The notes beneath the pieces were generated by a model that saw nothing but the letters and a program-made list of their open reading frames with translations, was not told the origin of the DNA and searched no databases. Below, piece by piece: positions 9,124-17,696 of a stretch of DNA of 64,000 nucleotides. The number at the start of each line of letters is the position of its first letter. The first letter of the stretch is position 1. The translations under genes were made by a program, and so were the position numbers. The DNA comes from an uncultured Desulfobacteraceae bacterium (GTDB lineage Bacteria > Desulfobacterota > Desulfobacteria > Desulfobacterales > Desulfatirhabdiaceae), in contig CAJBLH010000217.1 of the NCBI GenBank assembly GCA_903953895.1, forward strand, positions 1 through 64,000, written 5' to 3'.

Positions 9124-11027
9124 ATCGGAAGCACCCACCAAGCCAGAATCAGACTGCAAAGAATCAGGGCAAACCCGGTAAATGTCATGGAGACATACTG
9201 CGAAATCCTGCCCGTTGTCCACAGTCGAAGCATTTCAGCCAGATTCAGAAAAAAACGGGCGCCTTGGTTGAGGCCGGTATCCACCCATCCCGTATCCACC
9301 CGATGCCATAAAAACCTGGCCATTGCCCGGTAAGGTGCAATGATCCAGGACTGATAGAAACGATCCAGATAAAAGCCATTCTGGAAAAGCGGGCGCCATT
9401 TGGTCTGAAATATTTCAGGGAAGATGTCTTCGGGTTGCGTGCGGCCACCGAAATAAATCCAGGCAATCCCCCCCATGATGATCGTGATGACAGCCGATCC
9501 CAGTTGCATGGCGGTTTCGATTCGATGCGACGCGTGGAGTTCCATCGCAGCACCCGGTACCGCAGCCAGATAATGGACCAGCCACTCGTTACCGAACCAG
9601 TTGACAGGCAAGTTCAATAATCCGGCGGCCACGGATAACACCGCCAGGGGCCACAGCACCCGGATCATCCATGGGGGGATGGGCGCCGGGGAAGTGGGCT
9701 GGGTATCCGCATGGGAATCGCCGTAAAACACGACAAAAAACAACCTGAAAGCATATAGCGGCGTGATGGCGGCAGCCAGTACCGAAACAGACCAGAGCAG
9801 CATATAAAAGAGATTCGGCTGAAGAAAAACGGCCAAAAGGATGCGATCCTTGCTGAAAAAGCCGGCAGTGACCGGCAATGCGCCGAGAGCCGCTGTTCCG
9901 GCCAGAAACAGCCAGAAAAGGTGGGGCATACTGTGCCGCAGCCCGCCCATTCGGAAAATATTCTGTTCCTCGTGAAGGGCCTGAATGATACAGCCGGCGC
10001 CCAGAAACAGCAGGGATTTGAAAAATGCGTGGGAAATCAGGTGAAACATGCTGCCCGCTACGTCCCCGGCGCCCAGAGCCAGAAACATGTATCCCACCTG
10101 GCTGATGGTGGAATAGGCCAGGATGCGCTTGATATCCTGTTGAACCAGGGCGGCAACGGCCCCGAAACAAACGGTGATGACGCCGATAACGGCAATGACG
10201 ACCATCAGGAAAGCGGAGCCTCGGATGATCGGGAAAAACCGCATCAGCAGATACACACCGGCAGTGACCATGGTCGCCGCGTGGATCAACGCCGATACAG
10301 GTGTTGGCCCGGCCATGGCATCCGGAAGCCAGACCGCCAGCGGAATTTGCGCAGATTTACCGATAGCCGCCAGCAGCAGAAAAAAGCCGATGATCCCGGC
10401 CATGGTGGCGCCGAGCCCGGAGGCCCCTTCATGAATTCCGGTAACCGAAAGCTGGCCGAGCGCCGTCCAGCAAAGCGCGATGGCAATGCCGAATGCCACA
10501 TCCCCCAGTCGGGTGACAATAAACGCTTTCGTGCCGGCATGGGCTGCTTCGGGCTTTTCGTACCAGAAACCGATCAGGGCGTAGGAACACAGCCCAACGG
10601 TCTCCCATCCCAGGTAAAGAAACACCAGGTTACCGGCCATGACGATTACCAGCATGGCGAAAACGAAAAGATTCAGAAAACAGAAATAGCGGGTATAGTC
10701 GTTTTCGTGGCGCATGTAGCCCACCGAATACAGGTGTACCAGGCTGGACACGAAGGTGACCATCAGCGCCATGATCGCGGCCAGCGGATCATAATAAATA
10801 TCCAGATTCACCTGAAATGATCCGGCCGCAAACCACCGGGCCAGGGTCAGGCTGTGGACCGTCTGTCCGGACAGAAAAAAGGCGGTCAGCGCCAGAACAA
10901 ATGCGGACGCAACCGATGTGCAGGCGATGGTTTCAACCGCTCGGCGGGACAGGTATCGGCCGACTAGCGCCGAAATGACGGCCCCCAGCAGGGGAAACGA
11001 AAGCAGGAGAAAAAGTACCGGTTTCAC
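9120..11027 (-). CDS. nuoL: NADH-quinone oxidoreductase subunit L
   Basis: A 635-residue distal pumping subunit of complex I. It has the antiporter-like core (LGWETVGLCSYALIGFWY with the key Glu, then PLAVWLPDAMAGPTPVSALI and RILAYSTISQVGYMFLALG). The C-terminal part (about 500-635) would hold the long lateral helix and final membrane anchor. Length is normal for NuoL. It starts one base after the nuoK stop and overlaps nuoM by four bases. Confidence 0.96.
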   Translation of the reverse strand: MKPVLFLLLSFPLLGAVISALVGRYLSRRAVETIACTSVASAFVLALTAFFLSGQTVHSLTLARWFAAGSFQVNLDIYYDPLAAIMALMVTFVSSLVHLYSVGYMRHENDYTRYFCFLNLFVFAMLVIVMAGNLVFLYLGWETVGLCSYALIGFWYEKPEAAHAGTKAFIVTRLGDVAFGIAIALCWTALGQLSVTGIHEGASGLGATMAGIIGFFLLLAAIGKSAQIPLAVWLPDAMAGPTPVSALIHAATMVTAGVYLLMRFFPIIRGSAFLMVVIAVIGVITVCFGAVAALVQQDIKRILAYSTISQVGYMFLALGAGDVAGSMFHLISHAFFKSLLFLGAGCIIQALHEEQNIFRMGGLRHSMPHLFWLFLAGTAALGALPVTAGFFSKDRILLAVFLQPNLFYMLLWSVSVLAAAITPLYAFRLFFVVFYGDSHADTQPTSPAPIPPWMIRVLWPLAVLSVAAGLLNLPVNWFGNEWLVHYLAAVPGAAMELHASHRIETAMQLGSAVITIIMGGIAWIYFGGRTQPEDIFPEIFQTKWRPLFQNGFYLDRFYQSWIIAPYRAMARFLWHRVDTGWVDTGLNQGARFFLNLAEMLRLWTTGRISQYVSMTFTGFALILCSLILAWWVLPI

Positions 11028-11028
11028 G

Positions 11029-11334
11029 TTATCCCTTCAACAGATTGAATCGATCGGCGTTGGTGGATCCGGTTCGCCGGCGGATGCACACGATGAGCGC
11101 CAGCGCCACGGCAACTTCAGCCGCCGCCACCGTCATGACAAACAAGGTCATGACCTGTCCGTTCATGTCCATCCATCGCATGGAAGCGGCGACAAAGCCG
11201 ATTCCGGCGGCATTCAGCATGATCTCCACACCGATCAGGATCATAAAAAGGTTCTTGCGGGTCATGGCGCAGGCCGCCCCCATTCCGAACAGCAGGATTG
11301 CGATAAACAGCATGTGGGAAAAGGGGATGGTCAT
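11029..11334 (-). CDS. nuoK: NADH-quinone oxidoreductase subunit K
   Basis: A 101-residue subunit with three membrane helices, including the conserved Glu-containing helix NLFMILIGVEIMLNAAG and the second Glu in AAAEVAVALALI. The ATG at 11334 overlaps the nuoJ stop by four bases. A longer open frame upstream in the same phase overlaps nuoJ and is not coding. Confidence 0.95.
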   Translation of the reverse strand: MTIPFSHMLFIAILLFGMGAACAMTRKNLFMILIGVEIMLNAAGIGFVAASMRWMDMNGQVMTLFVMTVAAAEVAVALALIVCIRRRTGSTNADRFNLLKG

Positions 11335-11840
11335 GATATATCCTTTCGGTGTCCCAGATACAGTGCGCCGATCAACGCGGCCAGCAGCAGCAGGGAAGCG
11401 ATTTCGACCGGAAACCAGTAGTCCTGAAACAGCATTCTGCCGAATTCCTGCGGCGTGCCCATCACCGCCGGCGGGCGCAGCCGGTTTCCGGGATCGGCGA
11501 ATACGAGAACCCCGGCCATGATTGCGCTGACTCCGGCCAGTATCACGGCGGGAAGCCATTTTTTGATGCGGATTGAACTAAAATCATCCATCGGGCTCTG
11601 CTGATCTTTGATCATCATGATGACGAACAGAAACAGCACCATGATGCCGCCGGCATAAATGATGACTTCCAGCGCGGCCAGCAGCGGCGCGCCCAGAATG
11701 TAAAAAATCACCGCAGTCCCCATAAAGGAAATCACCAGATAACACACGGCATGAACCACGTTTTGCCGGGTGATGGCCAGAGCCGTTGCACACAGCACAA
11801 CGGCCGCAGACACATAAAAAATGAGGTTGAGTATGGTCAT
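11331..11840 (-). CDS. nuoJ: NADH-quinone oxidoreductase subunit J
   Basis: A 169-residue complex I membrane subunit with five predicted helices. The conserved region FYILGAPLLAALEVIIYAGG (the pi-bulge helix) and VLFLFVIMMI are clear. It lies 90 bases downstream of nuoI; that gap contains a GC-rich hairpin repeat, unlike the other tight nuo junctions. Confidence 0.95.
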   Translation of the reverse strand: MTILNLIFYVSAAVVLCATALAITRQNVVHAVCYLVISFMGTAVIFYILGAPLLAALEVIIYAGGIMVLFLFVIMMIKDQQSPMDDFSSIRIKKWLPAVILAGVSAIMAGVLVFADPGNRLRPPAVMGTPQEFGRMLFQDYWFPVEIASLLLLAALIGALYLGHRKDIS

Positions 11841-11856
11841 CGATATCCCTTATTTC

Positions 11857-11896
11857 CCCACTCCCGACCTCCCCGGCTGAGGGGGGAGGTGAACGA
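11857..11896. repeat. GC-rich hairpin repeat between nuoI and nuoJ
   Basis: Contains ACCTCCCCGGCTGAGGGGGG and AGGTGAACG, close to the reverse complement of the repeat at 4238-4292. It fills most of the 90-base gap between nuoI and nuoJ. It could stabilise mRNA ends or attenuate transcription inside the operon. Confidence 0.65.
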
Positions 11897-11930
11897 TTAC
11901 CGCTGTTCCCTGATATCTGTCCTCTGATTT

Positions 11931-12482
11931 TTAAGGCATCAAACTCCGGACATCCACCGGACGGTCTTCCCCGAGATGGTCTCCCTTGTCGATTCCCATA
12001 GCCACACCCGCATGCCGGTAAAAATTGTACGCGTTGTTTTTTCCGCCGTGGTTGACCAGCAGATCTTCTTTTTCGTACAACAGCCTGAGAATATCCGGTT
12101 GACAGGTTTCAAAATGCGGTGTTAACTGGATGGCTAGGGTAGGGCAGGCCTCTTCGCAGAATCCGCAAAAAATGCAGCGGGCAAAATTGACGCGAAACCA
12201 CGCGGCATGACGCCGCCCGTCGGATCGTTCGGCCGACTGCATCGAAATACAGTTGACCGGACAGACCCCGGAACACAGATAGCAGGCCACACAGCGCTCT
12301 TCTCCATCCGGATCACGTGTCAGGATGATCGTCGCCCGCGTGCGCTCCGGCAGCCGACGCTTGAATTCCGGATACGGTTCGGTGATGGGCTTTCGGAACA
12401 GATGCCGGATCGTCGTGGCAAATCCGGTCAGAAGCCCGTAAGCGCCTTCGAATATGGATTGGTATGATGATGGCGACTGCAT
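11931..12482 (-). CDS. nuoI: NADH-quinone oxidoreductase subunit I
   Basis: A 183-residue peripheral subunit carrying two [4Fe-4S] clusters (N6a and N6b). Both ferredoxin motifs are seen: CVACYLCSGVCPVNC and CIFCGFCEEACP. I start at the ATG at 12482 (MQSPSSYQSIFEGAY), because the longer reading would overlap the DUF2283 gene. It is separated from nuoH by an inserted small gene and from nuoJ by a hairpin, so it is the only nuo gene not tightly coupled on either side. Confidence 0.95.
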   Translation of the reverse strand: MQSPSSYQSIFEGAYGLLTGFATTIRHLFRKPITEPYPEFKRRLPERTRATIILTRDPDGEERCVACYLCSGVCPVNCISMQSAERSDGRRHAAWFRVNFARCIFCGFCEEACPTLAIQLTPHFETCQPDILRLLYEKEDLLVNHGGKNNAYNFYRHAGVAMGIDKGDHLGEDRPVDVRSLMP

Positions 12483-12495
12483 TTTGTTTATCGTT

Positions 12496-12690
12496 TCAAG
12501 CTGCAATCTGATAAGAAAAATTGGGTATATCTGCTCGTTCCTTGGCATGCTCGATGGTCATGCTGACTAAATTACCCTTTTCATCTAAATCTACTATCGT
12601 GTTTTCATCAAAATCCCGTGTTTCTACAACAGAATTTTCGTTAAATGTCATAAGTAACGTATCGGTATCAGAAAAATATTGTATTTTCAT
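12496..12690 (-). CDS. DUF2283 family small protein inserted in nuo operon
   Basis: A 64-residue protein (start MKIQYFSDTDTLLMTF) with the DUF2283 pattern: a tyrosine/aspartate-rich beta-hairpin core and a central DENTIVDLDEKGNLV segment. DUF2283 proteins are small, of unknown function, and often sit near mobile or toxin-like genes. The sequence is much more AT-rich than the nuo genes around it. It lies between nuoH and nuoI in the same direction, ending 13 bases before nuoI. An upstream ATG at 12744 would add 18 residues. Recent insertion is inferred from base composition and from the broken nuoH-nuoI coupling; no direct repeats were seen at the ends. Confidence 0.75.
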   Translation of the reverse strand: MKIQYFSDTDTLLMTFNENSVVETRDFDENTIVDLDEKGNLVSMTIEHAKERADIPNFSYQIAA

Positions 12691-12755
12691 ATTATTACTT
12701 TCGGAAGGAACGGTCAAAGAAAGCATTGTGAACTGTTTCACCATTGCGTAAATTG

Positions 12756-13757
12756 CTATGTTACGGTTAGTATCAACAGAACTGCGCCGGTGATAACGAT
12801 ATTGATCAGCGCCAGAGGCGTCAGAAACTTCCAGCCCAAATCCATCAACTGATCGGAGCGAAATCGTGGCAGCGTGCCCCGGACCCAGATCATGCAGAAG
12901 GCTATGGCGGCGATCTTGATGATCAGCCAGATGACTCCCGGAAGAAACGGGCCATGCCAGCCGCCCAGAAAAAACACGGCAGTCAAGGCGCCCAGTGTTA
13001 CCAACGTGACATATTCACCTAAAAAAAACAATCCGAATCTCAGGCCGCTGTATTCCGTGTGATAGCCTGCGATCAGCTCGTTTTCAGCTTCCGGCATATC
13101 AAAAGGGATGCGTTTGATTTCCGCCATGGCGCTGATAAAAAAAATGATAAAAGAAATCGGCTGTACAAAAATGAAAGGATACTTTGTTTGGGCGGCTACG
13201 ATATCCACCAGACTGAAAGAACCGGCCATCATGACGATCGGAACCAGTGACAGCCCTAAGGATAATTCATAGCTGATCATCTGGGCAACGCTCCGGATAG
13301 CTCCCAACAGGCTGTATTTGGAGTGAGAAGCCCAGCCGCCCAGGGCCACGCCGTAAACGCCTAAGGAGGAAAGTCCGAGAACCGCCAGCAGTCCGACATT
13401 CAGATCCGTTATAACCAGCGGAATCCGGTTTCCCCATAGTACCAGGTGATCTCCAAACGGCACCACCGCAAAAATGAGCATGGCCGTGGCAGCCGCAACC
13501 GCCGGCGCATAGCGGAAAATCACGCGATCCGCCTCCCGTGGAATGAGATCTTCCTTGGTCATCATTTTGATCAGGTCGGCAATCGGTTGCAGCAGTCCGA
13601 AGGGACCAGCCCGGTTCGGGCCGATGCGGATCTGCATGCGGGCCAGAAGCTTTCGTTCCGCCAGCACCAGGTAGGCTGCGCCAAGCAGCAGGGCCAGCAG
13701 GCACACGCCAAGTTTGACGATCAGCAAAATAAATCCCATGATCCACTGGGTCAGCAT
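12756..13757 (-). CDS. nuoH: NADH-quinone oxidoreductase subunit H
   Basis: A 333-residue membrane subunit at the quinone site, linking the peripheral and membrane arms of complex I. It shows [19 protein letters not shown] and the cytoplasmic loop with [22 protein letters not shown], both diagnostic of NuoH. The start directly abuts the nuoG stop. Confidence 0.96.
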   Translation of the reverse strand: MLTQWIMGFILLIVKLGVCLLALLLGAAYLVLAERKLLARMQIRIGPNRAGPFGLLQPIADLIKMMTKEDLIPREADRVIFRYAPAVAAATAMLIFAVVPFGDHLVLWGNRIPLVITDLNVGLLAVLGLSSLGVYGVALGGWASHSKYSLLGAIRSVAQMISYELSLGLSLVPIVMMAGSFSLVDIVAAQTKYPFIFVQPISFIIFFISAMAEIKRIPFDMPEAENELIAGYHTEYSGLRFGLFFLGEYVTLVTLGALTAVFFLGGWHGPFLPGVIWLIIKIAAIAFCMIWVRGTLPRFRSDQLMDLGWKFLTPLALINIVITGAVLLILTVT

Positions 13758-15947
13758 TCAATCATCCCTATAATGTTCTGTCATTGGTTCAGACTCCACA
13801 GTTGTCGATAAAATACGCAGATTGCCCGGAATCTCTGTACGGTTTTCAACAGAAATGTTCCATGCCAGACCGATCCGGTACCAGATGTCGGCAAATGTGA
13901 TGCTATCGGCAGGCGTTGATGAGAGAACAGCCTCCAGTTCCGACAGAACCTGCCAGGCAGCTCTGGCGCCTGCACCCGGCACATCGCTGCGGAATTTTCG
14001 CGGCGGATGTTTTCCGCCGGTCAGTTGCGACATGGGCAGACCGTTGACATGAACCGGCGTTGTCTGCTGCAACCGACCTTCCTGATTGATGAAAGAAGCT
14101 TGGGTTTCAAAATGCGTCAGCGTGGGAATCACGACATGGAGCGGGGCAGGGGAGACCATTTCCGCAAGAGACTGCCCGGCAAATCCGACCGATCGAGACG
14201 GCACATAATCCAGCACAACCAGAAGGTCGAGTTGTTTCACTGCGTTTTTGACCCGTTCCTGATCCGGAAACTGAAATATCGGATCGGCTTCCACCAGAAT
14301 CAGGGCTTTGATGTTTCCGGTTTCGATGTCTGGGAGGATGTCACTGAAAGATTTTCCGCCTGCTGAGGCAAAGGCGGCTCCGAACGCATTGGGGCCGGGC
14401 AGCACATAAAATAGACCGGGGAATCGGCAGTCGGAGTGAATGTCTCTGGCCAGATCGGCGGCTGCATGAATGATGGCCGTTCCGACGATATTCGTGCCGC
14501 AGACGATCATCGGTCTTCGGCTGTTTTGTAAAAGAGAGTCAACAGGGGGCAGGGGGCAGGGGACAGAAGGGGTTTCTGGCCCTCTGTATTCTTCATGTTT
14601 CTCGACAAAATGGGATTCGGTGCGGGTTTGCGACGAAATGGAGCGCGTCCATTTCTGAAGTGTCGAACATAGATCATCTGGGGAGATTGGCCGGTGATCA
14701 TATGCAAATGGCACAGAAACAGGCTGTGGGTTCAAGATGATGATCCCGGCGCCGGCCCGCTGGGCTTGACGCATGGCCAGCGCCAGCATGGGGGCTTCCA
14801 GGATCGGATCGACGCCTATCACCAGAATGAGATCGGCTTTTTCTATCTCGCCCAGCGAAACGACCCGTTCCGGGGTAAGCCTGCCGACGGCGGCAGTCAC
14901 GCTGTTCTGCTCTGACCGATCGACAAAACAGCCGGGTTGCCGCCACCCCTGAGACCGGGTAAGAAACTTGAGAGACATCTGTGTTTCGACGCCTGCCCGG
15001 CTTGAAGACAGGCAGGCAATCGAATCGGGCCCCAGAGTGCGGGCAATCTCAGACAATCGTTGGGTCGTGGTTTGGATCGCCTCTTCATATGATGTGTCAC
15101 GACCGTTTATGCGCGCCTGTCGGGGCCTGTCCGGATGATTGGCAAAGGCAAAACCATAGCGGCCGCGGTCGCAGATGAAATGGCCGTTGATATCATCGTT
15201 GCGGCGGGCTTCCACCCGCACCAATTCCCGATAGCGGGCATTGACGGTGATGCTGCATCCCAGCGAACAGTGGATGCAGATGGATGGCGCCCGTTGGAAA
15301 TCCCACCGGCGGCCTTTGAAACGGGCTGGCTTATCCGTCAGCACACCGGTGGGGCAGATGTCGATCAGGTTGCCGGAAAACGGATTTTCCAGGGCGCCGT
15401 CGGCATATCTGCCGAAATAAACGCGGGAGGCGGACCCCATGACGCCGAAATCCCGGTATCCGCAGTAATCCTGATAAAAGCGCTGGCACCGATAACATTG
15501 AATGCAGCGGTTCATTTCGTGTTGGACCAGCTCGCCGATGTACTGATCCCGATGGGTGCGCTTTTTTCCCATGGACCGTCGCATGGCGTGACCGCCGGCT
15601 ATCGTTTCGTCCTGCAACAGACAATAGCCGCCTTCATCGCAGACCGGGCAGTCGTGCGGGTGATTGCGCATCAGCAGCTCAATGACAAACCGCCTGAAAT
15701 CCACCGCCTCGTCATCCGTGCTGGATATCACCATGCCGTCTCTGGCCTCGACCATGCAGCTCATCTGAAGCCCGCGCACCGGGCCGTCCAGAAATTTCAC
15801 GGCACAGAGCCGGCAGGCCCCGACCGATCCAAGTGCCGGATGATAACAGAATCGCGGTATCACGATGCCTGCCTGCTCGGCCGCGGCAATCACCTTGACG
15901 CCCGGTGCCACCTCGATTTTTCGATCATCGATCATCAGTTTCGGCAT
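13758..15947 (-). CDS. nuoG: NADH-quinone oxidoreductase subunit G
   Basis: A 729-residue iron-sulfur subunit of the NADH module. In order: a [2Fe-2S] ferredoxin domain (CYHPALGSVGACRLC then SC), the His/Cys N5 site (HPHDCPVCDEGGYC), the N4 site (CIQCYRCQRFYQDYC) and an extra N7 motif (CIHCSLGC with a distal CDRGR), followed by a molybdopterin-oxidoreductase-like domain without obvious active-site function. The ATG at 15947 lies 10 bases after the nuoF stop; a longer frame reaching into nuoF is not used. Around residues 458-482 is a low-complexity Pro/Ser insert encoded by a CCCCTG-rich repeat (14531-14566). Confidence 0.95.
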   Translation of the reverse strand: MPKLMIDDRKIEVAPGVKVIAAAEQAGIVIPRFCYHPALGSVGACRLCAVKFLDGPVRGLQMSCMVEARDGMVISSTDDEAVDFRRFVIELLMRNHPHDCPVCDEGGYCLLQDETIAGGHAMRRSMGKKRTHRDQYIGELVQHEMNRCIQCYRCQRFYQDYCGYRDFGVMGSASRVYFGRYADGALENPFSGNLIDICPTGVLTDKPARFKGRRWDFQRAPSICIHCSLGCSITVNARYRELVRVEARRNDDINGHFICDRGRYGFAFANHPDRPRQARINGRDTSYEEAIQTTTQRLSEIARTLGPDSIACLSSSRAGVETQMSLKFLTRSQGWRQPGCFVDRSEQNSVTAAVGRLTPERVVSLGEIEKADLILVIGVDPILEAPMLALAMRQAQRAGAGIIILNPQPVSVPFAYDHRPISPDDLCSTLQKWTRSISSQTRTESHFVEKHEEYRGPETPSVPCPLPPVDSLLQNSRRPMIVCGTNIVGTAIIHAAADLARDIHSDCRFPGLFYVLPGPNAFGAAFASAGGKSFSDILPDIETGNIKALILVEADPIFQFPDQERVKNAVKQLDLLVVLDYVPSRSVGFAGQSLAEMVSPAPLHVVIPTLTHFETQASFINQEGRLQQTTPVHVNGLPMSQLTGGKHPPRKFRSDVPGAGARAAWQVLSELEAVLSSTPADSITFADIWYRIGLAWNISVENRTEIPGNLRILSTTVESEPMTEHYRDD

Positions 15948-15957
15948 GGCGGTTCTT

Positions 15958-17217
15958 TCATTTGAAGGGACACTTCCGTTGGCGGATGTGTTCCTGCACG
16001 TCGTCTTCAAAATAGGTCAACAGACTTTCCACTGGAGACACCGCTCCCGGCGCCAGGGCACAGTAGGTATTACACAAGTATCTGCACATCCGCCGCAGTT
16101 GGGGGATATCGTCATTGCAGCCTTCTCCGGATTCAATGCGACTCAGAATTTCCCGGATATACGGCAGACCTTCCCGGCAGGGAGTACACCAGCCGCAGGA
16201 CTCCCGTGCAAAGAATTCGATCATGTTCAGTGTTGCCGCGACCAGACAGGTTTTATGATCGAACACGATGATCGATCCGGTTCCCAGCCGATGACCGGCC
16301 TGTTTCATGGCATCGAAATCCATTTCGATATCATAGAAGGATTTCGGCAGAAAACGCGTCGAGGCGCCTCCCGGAAGGCAGGCTTTGAACTGATAGCCTT
16401 CCTGCATCCCGCCGGCATGATCTTCGATGATTTCGCTCAGCCGGGTGCCCATCGGCAGCTCGAAACAGCCGGGCCGGTTGACCCGACCGCTGACACAGTA
16501 CAGCTTGGTGCCGGCCGCAGTCGGGGTGGCGGCAAGGCTTTTGAACCATTCCGGGCCATGCCGCAGAATGTGCGGGATACAGGCCAGGGTTTCCACATTG
16601 TGGGTGACCGTGGGAAGTCCCCAGATGCCTTTTTCCGTGGCATAGGGCGGCGGTTGTGTGGGATTGGCCCGTTTTCCCTCGATGGCGCGCATCTGAGCCG
16701 TATTTTCGCCGCAGATATAGCGGCCGGCGCTGCGATGCACAGCGATCTCCATTGAAAAACCGCTGCCCAGTATATTCTTTCCCAGGAAGCCTGCTTCTTT
16801 GGCGCGGACAATCTCCTGTTCCATAATTCGGGCGGCATTTTCATAGGATGTGCGGATGAAAACAATGCCTTTTTCAGCCAGTACCGAATATCCCACGATG
16901 ATCATCCCTTCGATGATCTGGTGCGGGTCTGTATGGATGAGAACGCGATCCTTGAAGGTTCCAGGCTCCATTTCATCGGCATTGCAGACCATATAGCGGG
17001 GAAACGGGGCAGACTCGGCCACGGTCATCCATTTTCGGCCAGCCGGAAATCCTGCGCCCCCACGTCCGAGAAGTACTGCATCCAGCGCAAGCTGCTGCAC
17101 CTCGGCACGGGTATATTTTTTCAAGGCCAGGGTCAGGGCCTCATACCCACCGCTGTTTCGGTATTCTTCCAGCGATGCGATGCGGTCGGGCTGGCGATTT
17201 TGAAATAGAATTTGCAA
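15958..17217 (-). CDS. nuoF: NADH-quinone oxidoreductase subunit F
   Basis: A 419-residue flavoprotein that binds NADH, FMN and cluster N3. The glycine-rich GRGGAGFPAGRKW, the FMN/NADH region (MVCNADEMEPGTFKDR, YICGENTAQ) and the cluster motif ESCGWCTPCREG with a distal Cys are all seen. It begins right at the nuoE stop. Presence of E, F and G means the complex can take NADH rather than only ferredoxin or F420H2. Confidence 0.96.
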   Translation of the reverse strand: MQILFQNRQPDRIASLEEYRNSGGYEALTLALKKYTRAEVQQLALDAVLLGRGGAGFPAGRKWMTVAESAPFPRYMVCNADEMEPGTFKDRVLIHTDPHQIIEGMIIVGYSVLAEKGIVFIRTSYENAARIMEQEIVRAKEAGFLGKNILGSGFSMEIAVHRSAGRYICGENTAQMRAIEGKRANPTQPPPYATEKGIWGLPTVTHNVETLACIPHILRHGPEWFKSLAATPTAAGTKLYCVSGRVNRPGCFELPMGTRLSEIIEDHAGGMQEGYQFKACLPGGASTRFLPKSFYDIEMDFDAMKQAGHRLGTGSIIVFDHKTCLVAATLNMIEFFARESCGWCTPCREGLPYIREILSRIESGEGCNDDIPQLRRMCRYLCNTYCALAPGAVSPVESLLTYFEDDVQEHIRQRKCPFK

Positions 17218-17682
17218 TTATCGTAACTTTCCCAGAATCTCATCGATTCGTTCCGGCGTCAGTCTGCCGTAAATTTTTCGATCGATCATCATGGCTGGCG
17301 CCCGATCGCAGTAGCCGAGGCAGCAGGTGGGCAGCAGGGTGAAACGACCATCATCCGTGGTTTGTCCGTAATCAATACCCAGTTTGCTGCGCAGGTAATC
17401 CAGCACCGACTGATATTCCAGCATCCAGCATACCACGCCGTCGCAGACATGGATGACATGGCGGCCAACGGGTTTTCGGTAGATGAATTCATAGAATGTG
17501 GCGATTTCCTCCACTTCCAGAGGGGTCATGCCGACCAGTGCCGCCACTTCTTCCAACAGTGGATCACTCAGATATCCGAAGCGGTCCTGCAGGATGAAAA
17601 CGACATCCATGACCTGCTCCCGCGGGTGATCGGTTGCGGCGATCTGACGTTGCAGCGTTTCCTTGAGATCGTCGGGTATCAT
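17218..17682 (-). CDS. nuoE: NADH-quinone oxidoreductase subunit E
   Basis: A 154-residue thioredoxin-fold [2Fe-2S] subunit (cluster N1a). The four Cys ligands are in CDGVVC and CCLGYC. The fold start (FILQDRFGYLSDPLLEEVAALVG) and the phrase FYEFIYRKPVGRHVIHVCDG are typical. It follows the nuoBCD stop by 14 bases and abuts nuoF. Confidence 0.96.
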   Translation of the reverse strand: MIPDDLKETLQRQIAATDHPREQVMDVVFILQDRFGYLSDPLLEEVAALVGMTPLEVEEIATFYEFIYRKPVGRHVIHVCDGVVCWMLEYQSVLDYLRSKLGIDYGQTTDDGRFTLLPTCCLGYCDRAPAMMIDRKIYGRLTPERIDEILGKLR

Positions 17683-17696
17683 GGCAGTCCTTTCAT

